The notes under the pieces: generated by a model
The model's input: only the letters and a program-made list of their open reading frames with translations
Databases searched by the model: none
Told to the model about the DNA's origin: nothing
Shown here: in pieces, positions 54,091-63,517 of the stretch
Numbering within the stretch: position 1 is the stretch's first letter
Layout: every line of letters begins with the position of its first letter
DNA from: Bacillota bacterium
GTDB taxonomy: Bacteria > Bacillota > Clostridia > Lachnospirales > Cellulosilyticaceae
Length of the DNA stretch: 64,000 bases
Assembly (NCBI GenBank): GCA_023393125.1
Contig: JAEWMQ010000041.1
Coordinates: forward strand, 1 to 64,000
Direction: 5' to 3'
Program-made: the position numbers and the translations under genes

Positions 54091-54807
54091 ATGTCAAATA
54101 GAAAAATACCTGAACATATTGCGATTATTATGGATGGTAATGGTAGATGGGCCAAGGAGAGAGGATTACCCAGAAATGAAGGACATAGAAGGGGAACAAA
54201 AACATTAGAGAGTATTATTAAGCATGCAGAGAAGCTAGGTGTCAAGTATCTAACAGTTTATGCTTTTTCAACTGAAAACTGGAAGAGACCAGAGGAAGAA
54301 GTTGATGGATTGATGAGTTTATTTGAAAAATACCTAGACAATCACATTAAAAAGGCAAAAAAAGATTTGAATCGTTTTAGAGCTATAGGAGATCTAGAAG
54401 CATCAGTTATTCCTGAACGTATTAGAGAAAAAATTAATCTCTTGGAAGAAATGACAAAAGATAAAACAGGCATTTGTTTTAATATGGCCTTTAATTATGG
54501 TGGAAGAGATGAAATCTTAAGAGCTTGTAAGAAAATAGTAGCTGAAGTTAAGCAGAATAAATTAGATATAGCTGATATAAATGAAGCATGCTTTGAAAAC
54601 TATTTAGATACAAAAGGAATGCCAGAACCAGATTTGATGATTCGAACCAGTGGTGAAGTGAGAACAAGTAACTTTTTACTATGGCAACTAAGCTATACTG
54701 AGTTTTATTTTACATCATGTTTATGGCCTGATTTTAATACAAAAGAGCTAGATAAAGCCATAGATGCTTTTAATGAAAGACAAAGAAGATTTGGGAAAAG
54801 TGAATAG
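54091..54807 (+). CDS. uppS: Undecaprenyl (cis-polyprenyl) diphosphate synthase
   Basis: 238 residues. IMDGNGRWAKERG holds the catalytic Asp; FSTENWKRP and RTSGEVRTSNFLLWQ are the other conserved stretches. It makes the undecaprenyl carrier used for peptidoglycan. The usual ending RxxxRxG is seen as RQRRFGK. Ribosome site TAGGAGGA. First gene of uppS-cdsA-dxr-rseP-ispG. Confidence 0.97.
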   Translation: MSNRKIPEHIAIIMDGNGRWAKERGLPRNEGHRRGTKTLESIIKHAEKLGVKYLTVYAFSTENWKRPEEEVDGLMSLFEKYLDNHIKKAKKDLNRFRAIGDLEASVIPERIREKINLLEEMTKDKTGICFNMAFNYGGRDEILRACKKIVAEVKQNKLDIADINEACFENYLDTKGMPEPDLMIRTSGEVRTSNFLLWQLSYTEFYFTSCLWPDFNTKELDKAIDAFNERQRRFGKSE

Positions 54808-54818
54808 GAGGAAGTGGC

Positions 54819-55628
54819 GTGCTTACAAGGATTATCACAGCTGTATTAGGAATTCCCCTTGTTATAATTGTATTATTACTAGGTAGTACATGGCTAAGAT
54901 TAGCAGTTGCAGTTATAAGTTGCATTGCTTTATATGAGATATATCATGTAATGAGAGAAAACTATAAACCTATTAAATGGTTGGGATATAGTATAATTGG
55001 TATATATTATCTTCTTTTTGAGTGGATAAAAAGTGATTTTCTAATTTTTATGGGTTTAATAGTTATATTGCTTCTAACAGTAATGGTTATAAAATATCCT
55101 AAGTATTCTATAGTAGATGTAGCACTCACTCTTTTTCCAGTACTTTATACAGGTTTATTATTTAGTTTTATTGTTTTAATTCGAGACATAGAACATGGTA
55201 TGTTTTGGGTTTGGCTTATCCCTATTAGTTCTTGGGGATCAGATACTTTTGCCTATTTTACAGGTATTACTATCGGTAAACATAGACTTGCACCTCATTT
55301 AAGTCCTAAGAAAACCATAGAAGGTAGTATTGGAGGTGTATTAGGAGCTGGTGTTATAGGGTATATTTATACAATGCTTTATACTTCATATAGTGCACCA
55401 GAGCTAAGAAAATATATGGTTTTAGTACTAATAGCAGTTATGCTAAGTGCTGTATTATCTCAAATAGGGGATCTAGCTGCATCGGCTATCAAGCGCTATT
55501 TTAAAGAAAAGGACTTTGGATACCTTTTACCTGGACATGGAGGTATATTAGACCGATTTGATAGCCTGCTATTTGTAGCACCTGCTATTTATGCAGCCGT
55601 ATTAGTTGCTGAAAACATCATGAGATAG
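54819..55628 (+). CDS. cdsA: Phosphatidate cytidylyltransferase
   Basis: 269 residues, about eight membrane spans. Makes CDP-diacylglycerol. The signature near the C-terminus is SAIKRYFKEKDFG, then LPGHGGILDRFDSLLF. GTG start behind AGGAGG, 11 bases after uppS. Confidence 0.97.
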   Translation: MLTRIITAVLGIPLVIIVLLLGSTWLRLAVAVISCIALYEIYHVMRENYKPIKWLGYSIIGIYYLLFEWIKSDFLIFMGLIVILLLTVMVIKYPKYSIVDVALTLFPVLYTGLLFSFIVLIRDIEHGMFWVWLIPISSWGSDTFAYFTGITIGKHRLAPHLSPKKTIEGSIGGVLGAGVIGYIYTMLYTSYSAPELRKYMVLVLIAVMLSAVLSQIGDLAASAIKRYFKEKDFGYLLPGHGGILDRFDSLLFVAPAIYAAVLVAENIMR

Positions 55629-55637
55629 GAGTAAAAA

Positions 55638-56801
55638 ATGCAGAAGAAAATTGTTATTTTAGGATCAACAGGATCTATTGGAACACAAACTTTAGATATA
55701 GTAGAAAGACATAAAGATATACAAGTAGTAGGTTTGGCAGCCTATAGTAATATTGATTTGCTTGAAGAGCAAATTATTATGTTTAAACCACAAGTGGTTT
55801 GTGTAATGATGCCTGAAAAGGCTACTTTATTAGAAGCACGTCTAAAAGAAAAGCAGATTCTTACAGAAGTGATAAGTGGTCAAGAAGGGTTAGTAGCACT
55901 AGCTACTTTAGAAGCTGCTGATATGATTGTAACGGCTGTTGTGGGAATGATTGGTTTATTACCTACTTTAGCAGCTATTAAAGCAGGAAAAACCATTGCT
56001 TTAGCGAACAAAGAAACACTTGTTACGGCGGGAGAACTAGTAATGAGCTTGGCTAAAGAAAATAACGTGAGTATTTTGCCAGTAGATAGTGAACATTCTG
56101 CTATTTTCCAAGCACTTAGGGGAAATGAGCATAAATGTATTTCAAAACTAGTTTTAACAGCTTCCGGTGGTCCTTTTAGAGCTTATACAAAAGAACAGTT
56201 AGAACAAGTAACAGTAGAAGCAGCACTTAAACATCCTAATTGGGCAATGGGGAGTAAGATTACTATCGATTCTGCATCTTTAATGAATAAAGGATTAGAA
56301 GTAATAGAAGCAAAATATTTATTTGATGTAGCACCTAGTCAAATTGATGTTATTGTACACAAGGAGAGTATTATTCATTCTATGGTAGAATATATAGATG
56401 GTTCTACTATAGCACAATTAGGACAGCCTGATATGAGGCATCCTATTGCTTATGCACTATATTATCCAGAACGTACCAAAGCACCTTATATTAAACCTTT
56501 GGATTTTGCAAGCATTGGTACATTAAGCTTCGAAGCACCTAAAAAGGATTTATTTCCTTGCTTGCAGTTTGCGTATGATGCATTAGAAGTAGGAGGTACT
56601 ATGCCAGCAGTTTTAAATGCAGCTAATGAGGTAGTAGTAGCAAGTTTTCTAAATAGACAAATAAGATTTTTAGATATTCCTAAAATTATACATATGGTGA
56701 TGGAAAAGCACATATGTATAAATAGGCCAACCTTAGAAGATATACTAGGGTGTGATGAATGGGCTAGGGAATATAGTAGAAAGAAGGTGGCTGAGCTTTG
56801 A
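55638..56801 (+). CDS. dxr: 1-deoxy-D-xylulose 5-phosphate reductoisomerase
   Basis: 387 residues; second step of the MEP isoprenoid pathway. NADPH-binding GSTGSIG at the N-terminus, ALANKETLV, and the metal/substrate stretch LPVDSEHSAIFQ. GGAG ribosome site. Its stop overlaps the rseP start. With ispG it shows the cell uses the MEP pathway, feeding UppS. Confidence 0.97.
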   Translation: MQKKIVILGSTGSIGTQTLDIVERHKDIQVVGLAAYSNIDLLEEQIIMFKPQVVCVMMPEKATLLEARLKEKQILTEVISGQEGLVALATLEAADMIVTAVVGMIGLLPTLAAIKAGKTIALANKETLVTAGELVMSLAKENNVSILPVDSEHSAIFQALRGNEHKCISKLVLTASGGPFRAYTKEQLEQVTVEAALKHPNWAMGSKITIDSASLMNKGLEVIEAKYLFDVAPSQIDVIVHKESIIHSMVEYIDGSTIAQLGQPDMRHPIAYALYYPERTKAPYIKPLDFASIGTLSFEAPKKDLFPCLQFAYDALEVGGTMPAVLNAANEVVVASFLNRQIRFLDIPKIIHMVMEKHICINRPTLEDILGCDEWAREYSRKKVAEL

Positions 56802-57829
56802 TAAAAGTCATTATGATTATATTAATGTTTGCCTGTATTGTTATTGTTCATGAATGGGGGCACTACATTACTGCTAAAAAATGTGGTGTTTTAGTTCATG
56901 AATTTGCAGTCGGAATGGGTCCTGTCTTATGGTCAACAAAAAAAGGTGAAACTGTTTACTCCATAAGATTACTTCCTATTGGTGGCTTTTGTAGTATGGA
57001 AGAAGAAGTAGGAGAGTCTGCAAATCCTAGGGCAATGGCTTCCAAAAAACCTTGGCAAAAATTACTAATTGTTAGTGCTGGTGCTATTATGAATTTTGTA
57101 TTAGCTTGTGTACTTTTAAGTATTGTAGTGGGTTACCAAGGATATGGAAGTAATGAGATAGCCTCTTTAGAGGCGAACATGCCAGCAGTGCAGGCAGGGC
57201 TAAAAGTAGGCGATCAAATTATTGCTATTGATGACCATAAAGTAGGACGTTTATCTGATGTGACTAAGGTTTTAGAAAAAGAAGAAAAAACATATACACT
57301 TACTGTAAAACGAGGAAGTGAAACATTTACGACACCTATTACTTCTAAATGGATGCCTAAAGAAGAGCGTGCTCGTTTTGGATTTTCACCTACATTTATT
57401 CATTTTAATATCTGGGAAAATATTAAAGGCGGCATCGTCTGGGCATGTGTCATTATTGCGCAGGTTTGGAAGGCATTCGTTGAACTTTTTACTGGTGCTA
57501 TAGAAATGAATCAATTATCAGGGATTGTAGGTGTTGTTAATCAAAGTGCAGAAATTTGGGATACTAGTATGCAAAGTGGAGGCTTAGGTATAGCTATTTT
57601 AAATATGATGATTGTAGCATCAGCTTTATCAGCAAACCTTGCGGTAGTTAACTTATTCCCGTTACCGGCTTTAGATGGTGGACGTATTGTTTTTGTTTTG
57701 ATAGAAATGCTTCGAGGCAAACCCATTCCTCCTGAAAAAGAGGGGGCGGTTCATTTTGTTGGATTTGTTTTATTAATGATTTTAACAGTAGTACTTATTT
57801 ATAACGATTTTATGAGGATAAGCTTATGA
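56798..57829 (+). CDS. rseP: RseP-type site-2 membrane metalloprotease
   Basis: 343 residues. The HEWGH zinc site is in the first membrane span, a PDZ domain follows (about 115-185), and the late span holds LFPLPALDGGRI with the third zinc ligand. It cleaves membrane-bound regulators; the substrate is not shown here. The start is a TTG overlapping the dxr stop (TTGA), after GAAGGTGG. ispG follows with another overlap. Confidence 0.95.
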   Translation: MIKVIMIILMFACIVIVHEWGHYITAKKCGVLVHEFAVGMGPVLWSTKKGETVYSIRLLPIGGFCSMEEEVGESANPRAMASKKPWQKLLIVSAGAIMNFVLACVLLSIVVGYQGYGSNEIASLEANMPAVQAGLKVGDQIIAIDDHKVGRLSDVTKVLEKEEKTYTLTVKRGSETFTTPITSKWMPKEERARFGFSPTFIHFNIWENIKGGIVWACVIIAQVWKAFVELFTGAIEMNQLSGIVGVVNQSAEIWDTSMQSGGLGIAILNMMIVASALSANLAVVNLFPLPALDGGRIVFVLIEMLRGKPIPPEKEGAVHFVGFVLLMILTVVLIYNDFMRISL

Positions 57830-58884
57830 TAATAAACACAAGAGAAAAAACACGTCCTGTACAAGTAAAAGATATCGTCATAGGGGGAGGAAATCCTATT
57901 GTTATTCAGTCCATGACTAATACAAAAACCCAAGATGTAGAAAGTACAGTAGCTCAGATTTTAGAATTAGAAGAAGCGGGTTGTGAAATGGTTCGTGTAG
58001 CTGTTCCCCATGAGGAAGCGGCAAAAGCCATTGAAAAGATTGTAAAACGTATTCATATTCCATTAGTAGCTGATATTCATTTTGATTATCGTCTTGCCTT
58101 AATGGCCATTGAAAATGGTATTAATAAATTACGAATTAACCCGGGGAATATAGGGAGTGAAGAGAAGGTCAAAACTGTAGTTGAGAAAGCTAAAGCTTAC
58201 CATATTCCGATTAGGATAGGCGTTAACTCTGGCTCTATTAGTAAGGCTAACCTAGCGAAATACGGTGGTGTTAATGCTGAATCTATGGTGGAAAGTGCAA
58301 GTGAGCATATTCGTATATTAGAAGCACTAGACTTTAAGGATATTATTGTGTCATTAAAAGCTTCAAATGTACCATTAGCAATAGAAACGTATACTACTTT
58401 TGCAGAGCGTTATAACTATCCATTACATGTAGGTATAACAGAAGCTGGAACCTTATATAAAGGGACTATTAAATCTTCAGTAGGCTTAGGTGCTATTTTA
58501 TCCAGAGGCATTGGAGATACCATAAGGGTTTCTTTATCAGATGATCCAGTTAAAGAAATTGAGTGTGCGCAAAATGTGCTTCAATCATTAGGATTGGGGC
58601 AATATGGTGTGGAAATTATTTCATGCCCTACTTGCGGAAGAACAGAAGTTGAATTAATAGAACTAGCTAACCGCGTAGAAGAAGCGACTAAGCATATAAG
58701 AAAGCCGCTAAAAATAGCTGTTATGGGATGTGTTGTTAATGGTCCTGGAGAGGCTAGAGAAGCTGATATAGGGATTGCTGGTGGAAAAGGTGAAGGTCTT
58801 ATTTTTAAAAAGGGACAAATATTAAAGAAAGTTAAAGAAGATGAATTATTTAAAGCTTTTATGGCGGAAATCAATCAAATGTAA
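57826..58884 (+). CDS. ispG: 4-hydroxy-3-methylbut-2-enyl diphosphate synthase (flavodoxin), IspG
   Basis: 352 residues. MEP pathway step making HMBPP. The 4Fe-4S ligands lie in SCPTCGRTE and MGCVVNGPGEA; the N-terminal TIM barrel has SMTNTKTQDVEST. The ATG overlaps the rseP stop by four bases. polC, usual after this gene in Firmicutes, is not here. Confidence 0.98.
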   Translation: MIINTREKTRPVQVKDIVIGGGNPIVIQSMTNTKTQDVESTVAQILELEEAGCEMVRVAVPHEEAAKAIEKIVKRIHIPLVADIHFDYRLALMAIENGINKLRINPGNIGSEEKVKTVVEKAKAYHIPIRIGVNSGSISKANLAKYGGVNAESMVESASEHIRILEALDFKDIIVSLKASNVPLAIETYTTFAERYNYPLHVGITEAGTLYKGTIKSSVGLGAILSRGIGDTIRVSLSDDPVKEIECAQNVLQSLGLGQYGVEIISCPTCGRTEVELIELANRVEEATKHIRKPLKIAVMGCVVNGPGEAREADIGIAGGKGEGLIFKKGQILKKVKEDELFKAFMAEINQM

Positions 58885-58911
58885 CCTTTTTAAGTTTATC
58901 TTATATGAGGG

Positions 58912-58940
58912 TTGATTTTTCAGTCAAAAGCTGGTATAAT
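58912..58940 (+). promoter_or_regulatory. Promoter of rimP-nusA-infB
   Basis: TTGATT (58912-58917), a 17-base spacer, TATAAT (58935-58940) with TGG upstream (extended -10). Confidence 0.75.
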
Positions 58941-58967
58941 TTAATCATTATAATCATGAACGTGTGA

Positions 58968-58995
58968 GAGAGAGTGGGTTTTTACCCACTCTTTC
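58968..58995 (+). promoter_or_regulatory. Leader hairpin of the rimP-nusA operon
   Basis: AGAGTGGGT (58971-58979) pairs with ACCCACTCT (58984-58992), extended by three pairs, with a TTTT loop. Only TTTCGTATTG follows, so it is not a full terminator. It may be an attenuator or stability element about 65 bases before rimP. Confidence 0.55.
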
Positions 58996-59059
58996 GTATT
59001 GTTTAGATGTATATATAATTGAGTTTATGCAAAACTATAGGGTATGAAAGGATGAGAGT

Positions 59060-59521
59060 ATGAATAAAAAACAACTTATTGAAGATATAGAAGGATACCT
59101 AGATCCAATACTCATGGAGTTACACTATGAATTAGTTGATGTAGAATATGTAAAAGAGGGACCAAACTATTATTTGAGAATCTATATTGATAAAGAAGGT
59201 GGCATCACCATTCAAGATTGCCAACTTACTAGTCGTGCTATAGAGAAAGTGCTAGATGAGAAAGATACTATCAAAGATCCGTATGTGTTAGAGGTGAGTT
59301 CTCCTGGACTTGACCGTGTTTTAAAAAAGGATAAAGAATTTGAGAGATTTAAAGGGCGATTAGTAGATGTAAAACTTTATGAGGCTGTAGATAAACAAAA
59401 ACATTTTACAGGCGAATTAATTAAAAAGACAGAAGATAAGTTGTATATAGAGGATGAGGGCACTAGCTTTGAATTTGAAATGAAAAATGTAGCGGTTGTA
59501 AGACTTGCGATTACCTTTTAA
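59060..59521 (+). CDS. rimP: Ribosome maturation factor RimP
   Basis: 153 residues. Two beta domains; DVEYVKEGPNYYLRIYID, EVSSPGLDRVL are family motifs (landmarks YYLRIYID and VSSPGLDRVL). Helps mature the 30S subunit. Ribosome site AAAGGATG. First gene of the rimP-nusA-ylxR-ylxQ-infB-rbfA unit. Confidence 0.96.
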   Translation: MNKKQLIEDIEGYLDPILMELHYELVDVEYVKEGPNYYLRIYIDKEGGITIQDCQLTSRAIEKVLDEKDTIKDPYVLEVSSPGLDRVLKKDKEFERFKGRLVDVKLYEAVDKQKHFTGELIKKTEDKLYIEDEGTSFEFEMKNVAVVRLAITF

Positions 59522-59552
59522 AAGATAAGGAAAAATTTGGAGGAGGATAAAA

Positions 59553-60683
59553 ATGAATCAAGAGTTCATTATGGCAATTGATCAAATTGCAAAATCTAAA
59601 GGGATTAATAAGGATAAACTAATCGATGCCATTAAACAATCAATTGAAGTAGCTTGTAAAAAACATTTTGGTATTAGTACAAATGGAAAGCAAAATATCA
59701 AAATTAATATTGATGAAAAAACAGGAGATGTAAAGGTATTTGCTGCAAAAACAGTAGTACCAGATGAAGAAGTTACAAATGAATTATTAGAAGTGGGTGT
59801 TACAGAGGCACAAAACCTCAATAGACTTGTGCAATTAGATGATATTATTGATATTGAAATTACCCCAAGAAACTTTGGACGTATTGCGGCTCAAAATGCA
59901 AAACAAGTAGTTATTCAAAAGATTAAAGAAGCAGAACGTCAAATGGTGTATGAAGAATACAGTGTAAAACTAAATGATATTGTTAAAGGTAAAGTTTTAA
60001 GAAGAGAAAAGAATGGCTATATTGTACAACTTGATTTTACAGAAGCTTCTCTTCCAACAACAGAAGCAATGCCAAATGATAATTTCGATGAGCAAATGGA
60101 AATGAATGATGGAATAGGTGCTTATAAAGCCTTTTATTTATTAAATGTAAAAGACTTTAATAAAAATGAGAACAAATTAGATGGCAAATCTAAAAATGTA
60201 GGTGCACAAGTTATTGTATCTCGTACGCATCCAGAATTAGTTAAACGCTTATTTGAACAAGAAGTAGTAGAAATTAAAGATGGAACTGTAGTGATTAAAA
60301 GTATCGCAAGAGAAGCCGGATCTCGTACAAAAATAGCAGTTTATTCTAATGATCCATTAGTAGATCCAGTGGGGGCTTGTGTTGGAGAAAAGGGTAAACG
60401 TATTAACAATATTGTACAAGAGCTTAATGGAGAAAAAATAGATGTTGTTCATTGGAGTGAAGATCCAAAAGAGTTTATAAGAGAAGCATTAAGCCCTGCA
60501 AAAGTGATCGATGTAGTGCTAGAAGAAACAGAAGGTGAAAGAAGCGCAAAAGTAATTGTACCTTCTCACATTTTAACCTTAGCTATTGGTAAGGGTGGGC
60601 AAAACGTGCGCTTAGCAGCAAAGCTTTGCGGTTGGAAAATCGATATTAAAAGCATTGAAGTTAATGAAGAAGTAGAGGAATAG
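59553..60683 (+). CDS. nusA: Transcription elongation/termination factor NusA
   Basis: 376 residues: N-terminal RNA polymerase-binding domain, S1 domain (about 130-200), KH1 and KH2 (GEKGKRINNIVQEL and IGKGGQNVRLAAKL). The length is typical of Gram-positives, without the extra C-terminal repeats of E. coli. Ribosome site GGAGGAGG. Confidence 0.98.
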   Translation: MNQEFIMAIDQIAKSKGINKDKLIDAIKQSIEVACKKHFGISTNGKQNIKINIDEKTGDVKVFAAKTVVPDEEVTNELLEVGVTEAQNLNRLVQLDDIIDIEITPRNFGRIAAQNAKQVVIQKIKEAERQMVYEEYSVKLNDIVKGKVLRREKNGYIVQLDFTEASLPTTEAMPNDNFDEQMEMNDGIGAYKAFYLLNVKDFNKNENKLDGKSKNVGAQVIVSRTHPELVKRLFEQEVVEIKDGTVVIKSIAREAGSRTKIAVYSNDPLVDPVGACVGEKGKRINNIVQELNGEKIDVVHWSEDPKEFIREALSPAKVIDVVLEETEGERSAKVIVPSHILTLAIGKGGQNVRLAAKLCGWKIDIKSIEVNEEVEE

Positions 60684-60687
60684 GCTT

Positions 60688-60963
60688 ATGAAACAAAGAA
60701 AAATTCCTTTACGTAAATGTACGGGTTGTAATGAAATGAAAAATAAAAAAGAAATGATTCGTATTGTAAGAGATCAAGAAGGTAACTTTTCTTTAGACTT
60801 TCATGGTAAGAAGCCAGGGAGAGGGGCATATATCTGTCCTAATAAGGCTTGCCTAGCACAAGCAGAAAAAAACAAGGGTTTAGAGCGCTCTTTTAAAACC
60901 GCAGTAGATAAAAGTATTTATGAACAACTTAGAAAAGAGTTTGATAATCATGATGGAGAATAG
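60688..60963 (+). CDS. ylxR: YlxR/RnpM family RNA-binding protein
   Basis: 91 residues. Motifs RKCTGCNEMKNKKEMIRIV and GRGAYICPNKACL are diagnostic of the YlxR family; RnpM has been reported to modulate RNase P. It starts four bases after nusA and overlaps ylxQ. Confidence 0.94.
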   Translation: MKQRKIPLRKCTGCNEMKNKKEMIRIVRDQEGNFSLDFHGKKPGRGAYICPNKACLAQAEKNKGLERSFKTAVDKSIYEQLRKEFDNHDGE

Positions 60964-61261
60964 AGTTTATCAAATGATTGCCTTGTGTCAAAAAGCAAGA
61001 CAGTTAGTAGCCGGTGAATTTGCTGCGAAACAAGCCGTTCTAGAGAAAGAAGCTAAACTTGTCATTGTAGCTGAAGATGCATCTCAAAATACGAAAAAAC
61101 TTTTTAATGATAAAAGTGCTTATAGAAACATTTCTTGTAAGGAATGGGGAACAAAAGAAAAATTAGGAAGTATACTTGGAAAAGAACCCCGTGCAGTTAT
61201 TGCGATTGTTGATGAAAATTTCGCAAAGAGGATCGACGAAATGATAAGTAAGAGTCAATAA
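60950..61261 (+). CDS. ylxQ: YlxQ, L7Ae-family RNA-binding protein
   Basis: About 103 residues with an L7Ae/L30e-like fold: LCQKARQLVAGEFA, LVIVAEDASQNTKK. Known relatives bind kink-turn-like RNA, but the YlxQ target is unsettled. The start overlaps ylxR by 14 bases; ATG 60950 or 60953 is likely, while the longer in-frame opening lies within ylxR. Confidence 0.9.
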   Translation: MMENRVYQMIALCQKARQLVAGEFAAKQAVLEKEAKLVIVAEDASQNTKKLFNDKSAYRNISCKEWGTKEKLGSILGKEPRAVIAIVDENFAKRIDEMISKSQ

Positions 61262-61278
61262 CATTTGGAGGTAGATAT

Positions 61279-63378
61279 ATGTCTAAGATAAGAGTATATG
61301 AAGTAGCCAAACAATTAGAACTTACAAGTAAGGAAATTATAGATAAACTAAAGGAATATGGTTTTGAAGTACATAGCCATATGAGTACTTTAGAAGATGA
61401 GGAAGCTGAACTAATTATTAACTATTATAAAGAAGTGAGTGAGAAAACAGCCCTAGAAGTAGAGCCTGAGAAGGCTACGGAACAGTTAATAGAAACAGAA
61501 GTGGCAGTGACAGAAGAAGTAATTAAAAAAGAGGGCAAAAAAAGTAAAAACAATAAGAAAGGCATAAAAGAAAATAAAAATATGAATAATCAACAAAAAA
61601 ATGAATCAGAAAACATGACAGAAGAAATTAAAATCATTCAATTACCAGTACGTATTTCCATTAAGGATTTTGCAGCAGAAGTTGGAGTACCTTCTACTGA
61701 AATTATAAAGAAATTAATGAAGAGAGGTACTATTGCTACAATCAATCAAGAGATTGACTACGCATTAGCAGCTGAACTTGCAGAAGAATATGATATTATT
61801 GTGGAGCCAGAAGAAGAAAAAGATGTAATGGAAGAAGTTTTTGGAGAAGTCATCGATGAAGAGAAAGACTTAGAAAAACGACCACCAGTTGTAGTTGTTA
61901 TGGGACACGTTGACCATGGTAAAACATCATTATTAGATGCTATTCGTTCAACACATGTGACAACAGGAGAAGCAGGTGGTATTACACAACATATTGGTGC
62001 ATCTTCAATAAGTTTAAATGGTGAAAAAATCACTTTCTTAGATACTCCAGGACATGAGGCCTTTACTGCAATGCGTATGAGAGGTGCTAAGGTAACAGAT
62101 ATTGCTATATTAGTAGTTGCAGCTGATGATGGGGTAATGCCTCAAACAATCGAAGCGATTAACCATGCTAAAGCTGCTAATGTACAAATCATTGTAGCAA
62201 TGAATAAAATTGATAAGCCAAGTGCTAACCCAGACCGTGTTAAACAAGAATTGGCTGACCAAGGCTTACTTGTAGAAGACTGGGGCGGAGATACAATTTG
62301 TGTACCTGTATCTGCACTTAAAAACCAAGGAATAGATAACTTATTAGAAATGGTACTTCTTGTAGCGGAAATGGGTGATCTTAAAGCGAATCCAAGACGT
62401 AAAGCACGTGGTACGATTATTGAAGCACAGCTTGATAAGGGAAGAGGACCAGTAGCTACAGTTCTTGTACAAAGTGGGACACTTCAAATAGGAGATCCGA
62501 TTGTTGCTGGTGCAGCCTATGGACGTGTAAGAGCTATGGTTGATAGTACGGGTAAATCGGTTAAAAAAGCAGGTCCATCTATACCAGTTGAAATTTTAGG
62601 TTTATCTGAAGTGCCAACAGGTGGAGATATGTTCTATGTAGCTAATAGTGATAAGCAAGCACGTCAAGTGGCTGAGCGTATTAAGGCACAAGGTCGTGTA
62701 CAAATGATTGGTCAGACACCAAATAAAGTTTCTTTAGATGACCTCTTTACTCAAATTCAAGAAGGTAAGATGAAAGACCTTAATATTATTATTAAAGCTG
62801 ACGTTCAAGGTTCTGTAGAAGCTGTACGTCAAAGTTTAGAGAAGTTAAGCAATGAAGAAGTTAGAATCAGAACAATTCATGGTGGAGTGGGAACAATCAC
62901 AGAATCAGATGTTCAATTAGCATCTGCATCAGGAGCTATTATTATAGGATTTAATGTACGTCCAGAAGCTGCTACAAAAGCTTATGCTGATCGTGAAGAG
63001 GTAGATGTAAGATTATATCGTGTTATTTATAATGCGATAGATGATATTAAAGCAGCGATGAAAGGTATGTTAGATCCAGAGTTTGTAGAAAAAGTAATTG
63101 GTCATGCTGAAATCCGTCAAACCTTTAAAGTATCTGGCGTTGGTACAATTGGTGGTGCCTATGTAACAGATGGTAAAATTGTAAGAAATGCAGGTGTACG
63201 TATTGTGCGTGATGGTATAGTTGTTTATGAAGGGCATCTTGCTTCACTTAAACGTTTTAAAGACGATGCAAAAGAAGTAGCAACTAACTATGAATGTGGT
63301 GTTATGTTTGAAAAATACAATGATATCAAAGAAGGCGATATTGTAGAAGCCTTCATTATGGAAGAGGTTCCTAGATAA
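61279..63378 (+). CDS. infB: Translation initiation factor IF-2
   Basis: 699 residues. Two IF2-N modules (1-50, about 120-175) joined by a Lys/Glu/Asn-rich linker; then the GTPase with GHVDHGKT (about 209-216), DTPGHE and NKID; then domains II to IV, where C2 binds fMet-tRNA. Ribosome site TTGGAGG. Confidence 0.98.
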   Translation: MSKIRVYEVAKQLELTSKEIIDKLKEYGFEVHSHMSTLEDEEAELIINYYKEVSEKTALEVEPEKATEQLIETEVAVTEEVIKKEGKKSKNNKKGIKENKNMNNQQKNESENMTEEIKIIQLPVRISIKDFAAEVGVPSTEIIKKLMKRGTIATINQEIDYALAAELAEEYDIIVEPEEEKDVMEEVFGEVIDEEKDLEKRPPVVVVMGHVDHGKTSLLDAIRSTHVTTGEAGGITQHIGASSISLNGEKITFLDTPGHEAFTAMRMRGAKVTDIAILVVAADDGVMPQTIEAINHAKAANVQIIVAMNKIDKPSANPDRVKQELADQGLLVEDWGGDTICVPVSALKNQGIDNLLEMVLLVAEMGDLKANPRRKARGTIIEAQLDKGRGPVATVLVQSGTLQIGDPIVAGAAYGRVRAMVDSTGKSVKKAGPSIPVEILGLSEVPTGGDMFYVANSDKQARQVAERIKAQGRVQMIGQTPNKVSLDDLFTQIQEGKMKDLNIIIKADVQGSVEAVRQSLEKLSNEEVRIRTIHGGVGTITESDVQLASASGAIIIGFNVRPEAATKAYADREEVDVRLYRVIYNAIDDIKAAMKGMLDPEFVEKVIGHAEIRQTFKVSGVGTIGGAYVTDGKIVRNAGVRIVRDGIVVYEGHLASLKRFKDDAKEVATNYECGVMFEKYNDIKEGDIVEAFIMEEVPR

Positions 63379-63391
63379 ATAAACTTCATAT

Positions 63392-63480
63392 CTCGGATTT
63401 TTTATCCGAGGCAGAGATGTTGTTGTCTAAGAATGAATCATTCATTGCTCTACATTAAAATGGTAGATTAAATGAATGAT
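63392..63480 (+). other. Two hairpins between infB and rbfA
   Basis: First: CTCGGAT (63392-63398) with ATCCGAG (63404-63410). Second: ATCATTCATT (63437-63446) with 63471-63480, enclosing a shorter TCTAC/GTAGA helix (63449-63453 with 63463-63467). Neither has a T run, so they are more likely RNA processing or stability elements than terminators. Confidence 0.5.
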
Positions 63481-63517
63481 GGTCATTAGATAAAACTTCT
63501 AAAAGGATGTGGATAAA

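Noticed and set aside
61540..61620. Lys/Asn-rich repeat in infB as a tandem repeat
   Set aside because: It is the ordinary low-complexity linker of IF-2 N-terminal regions.
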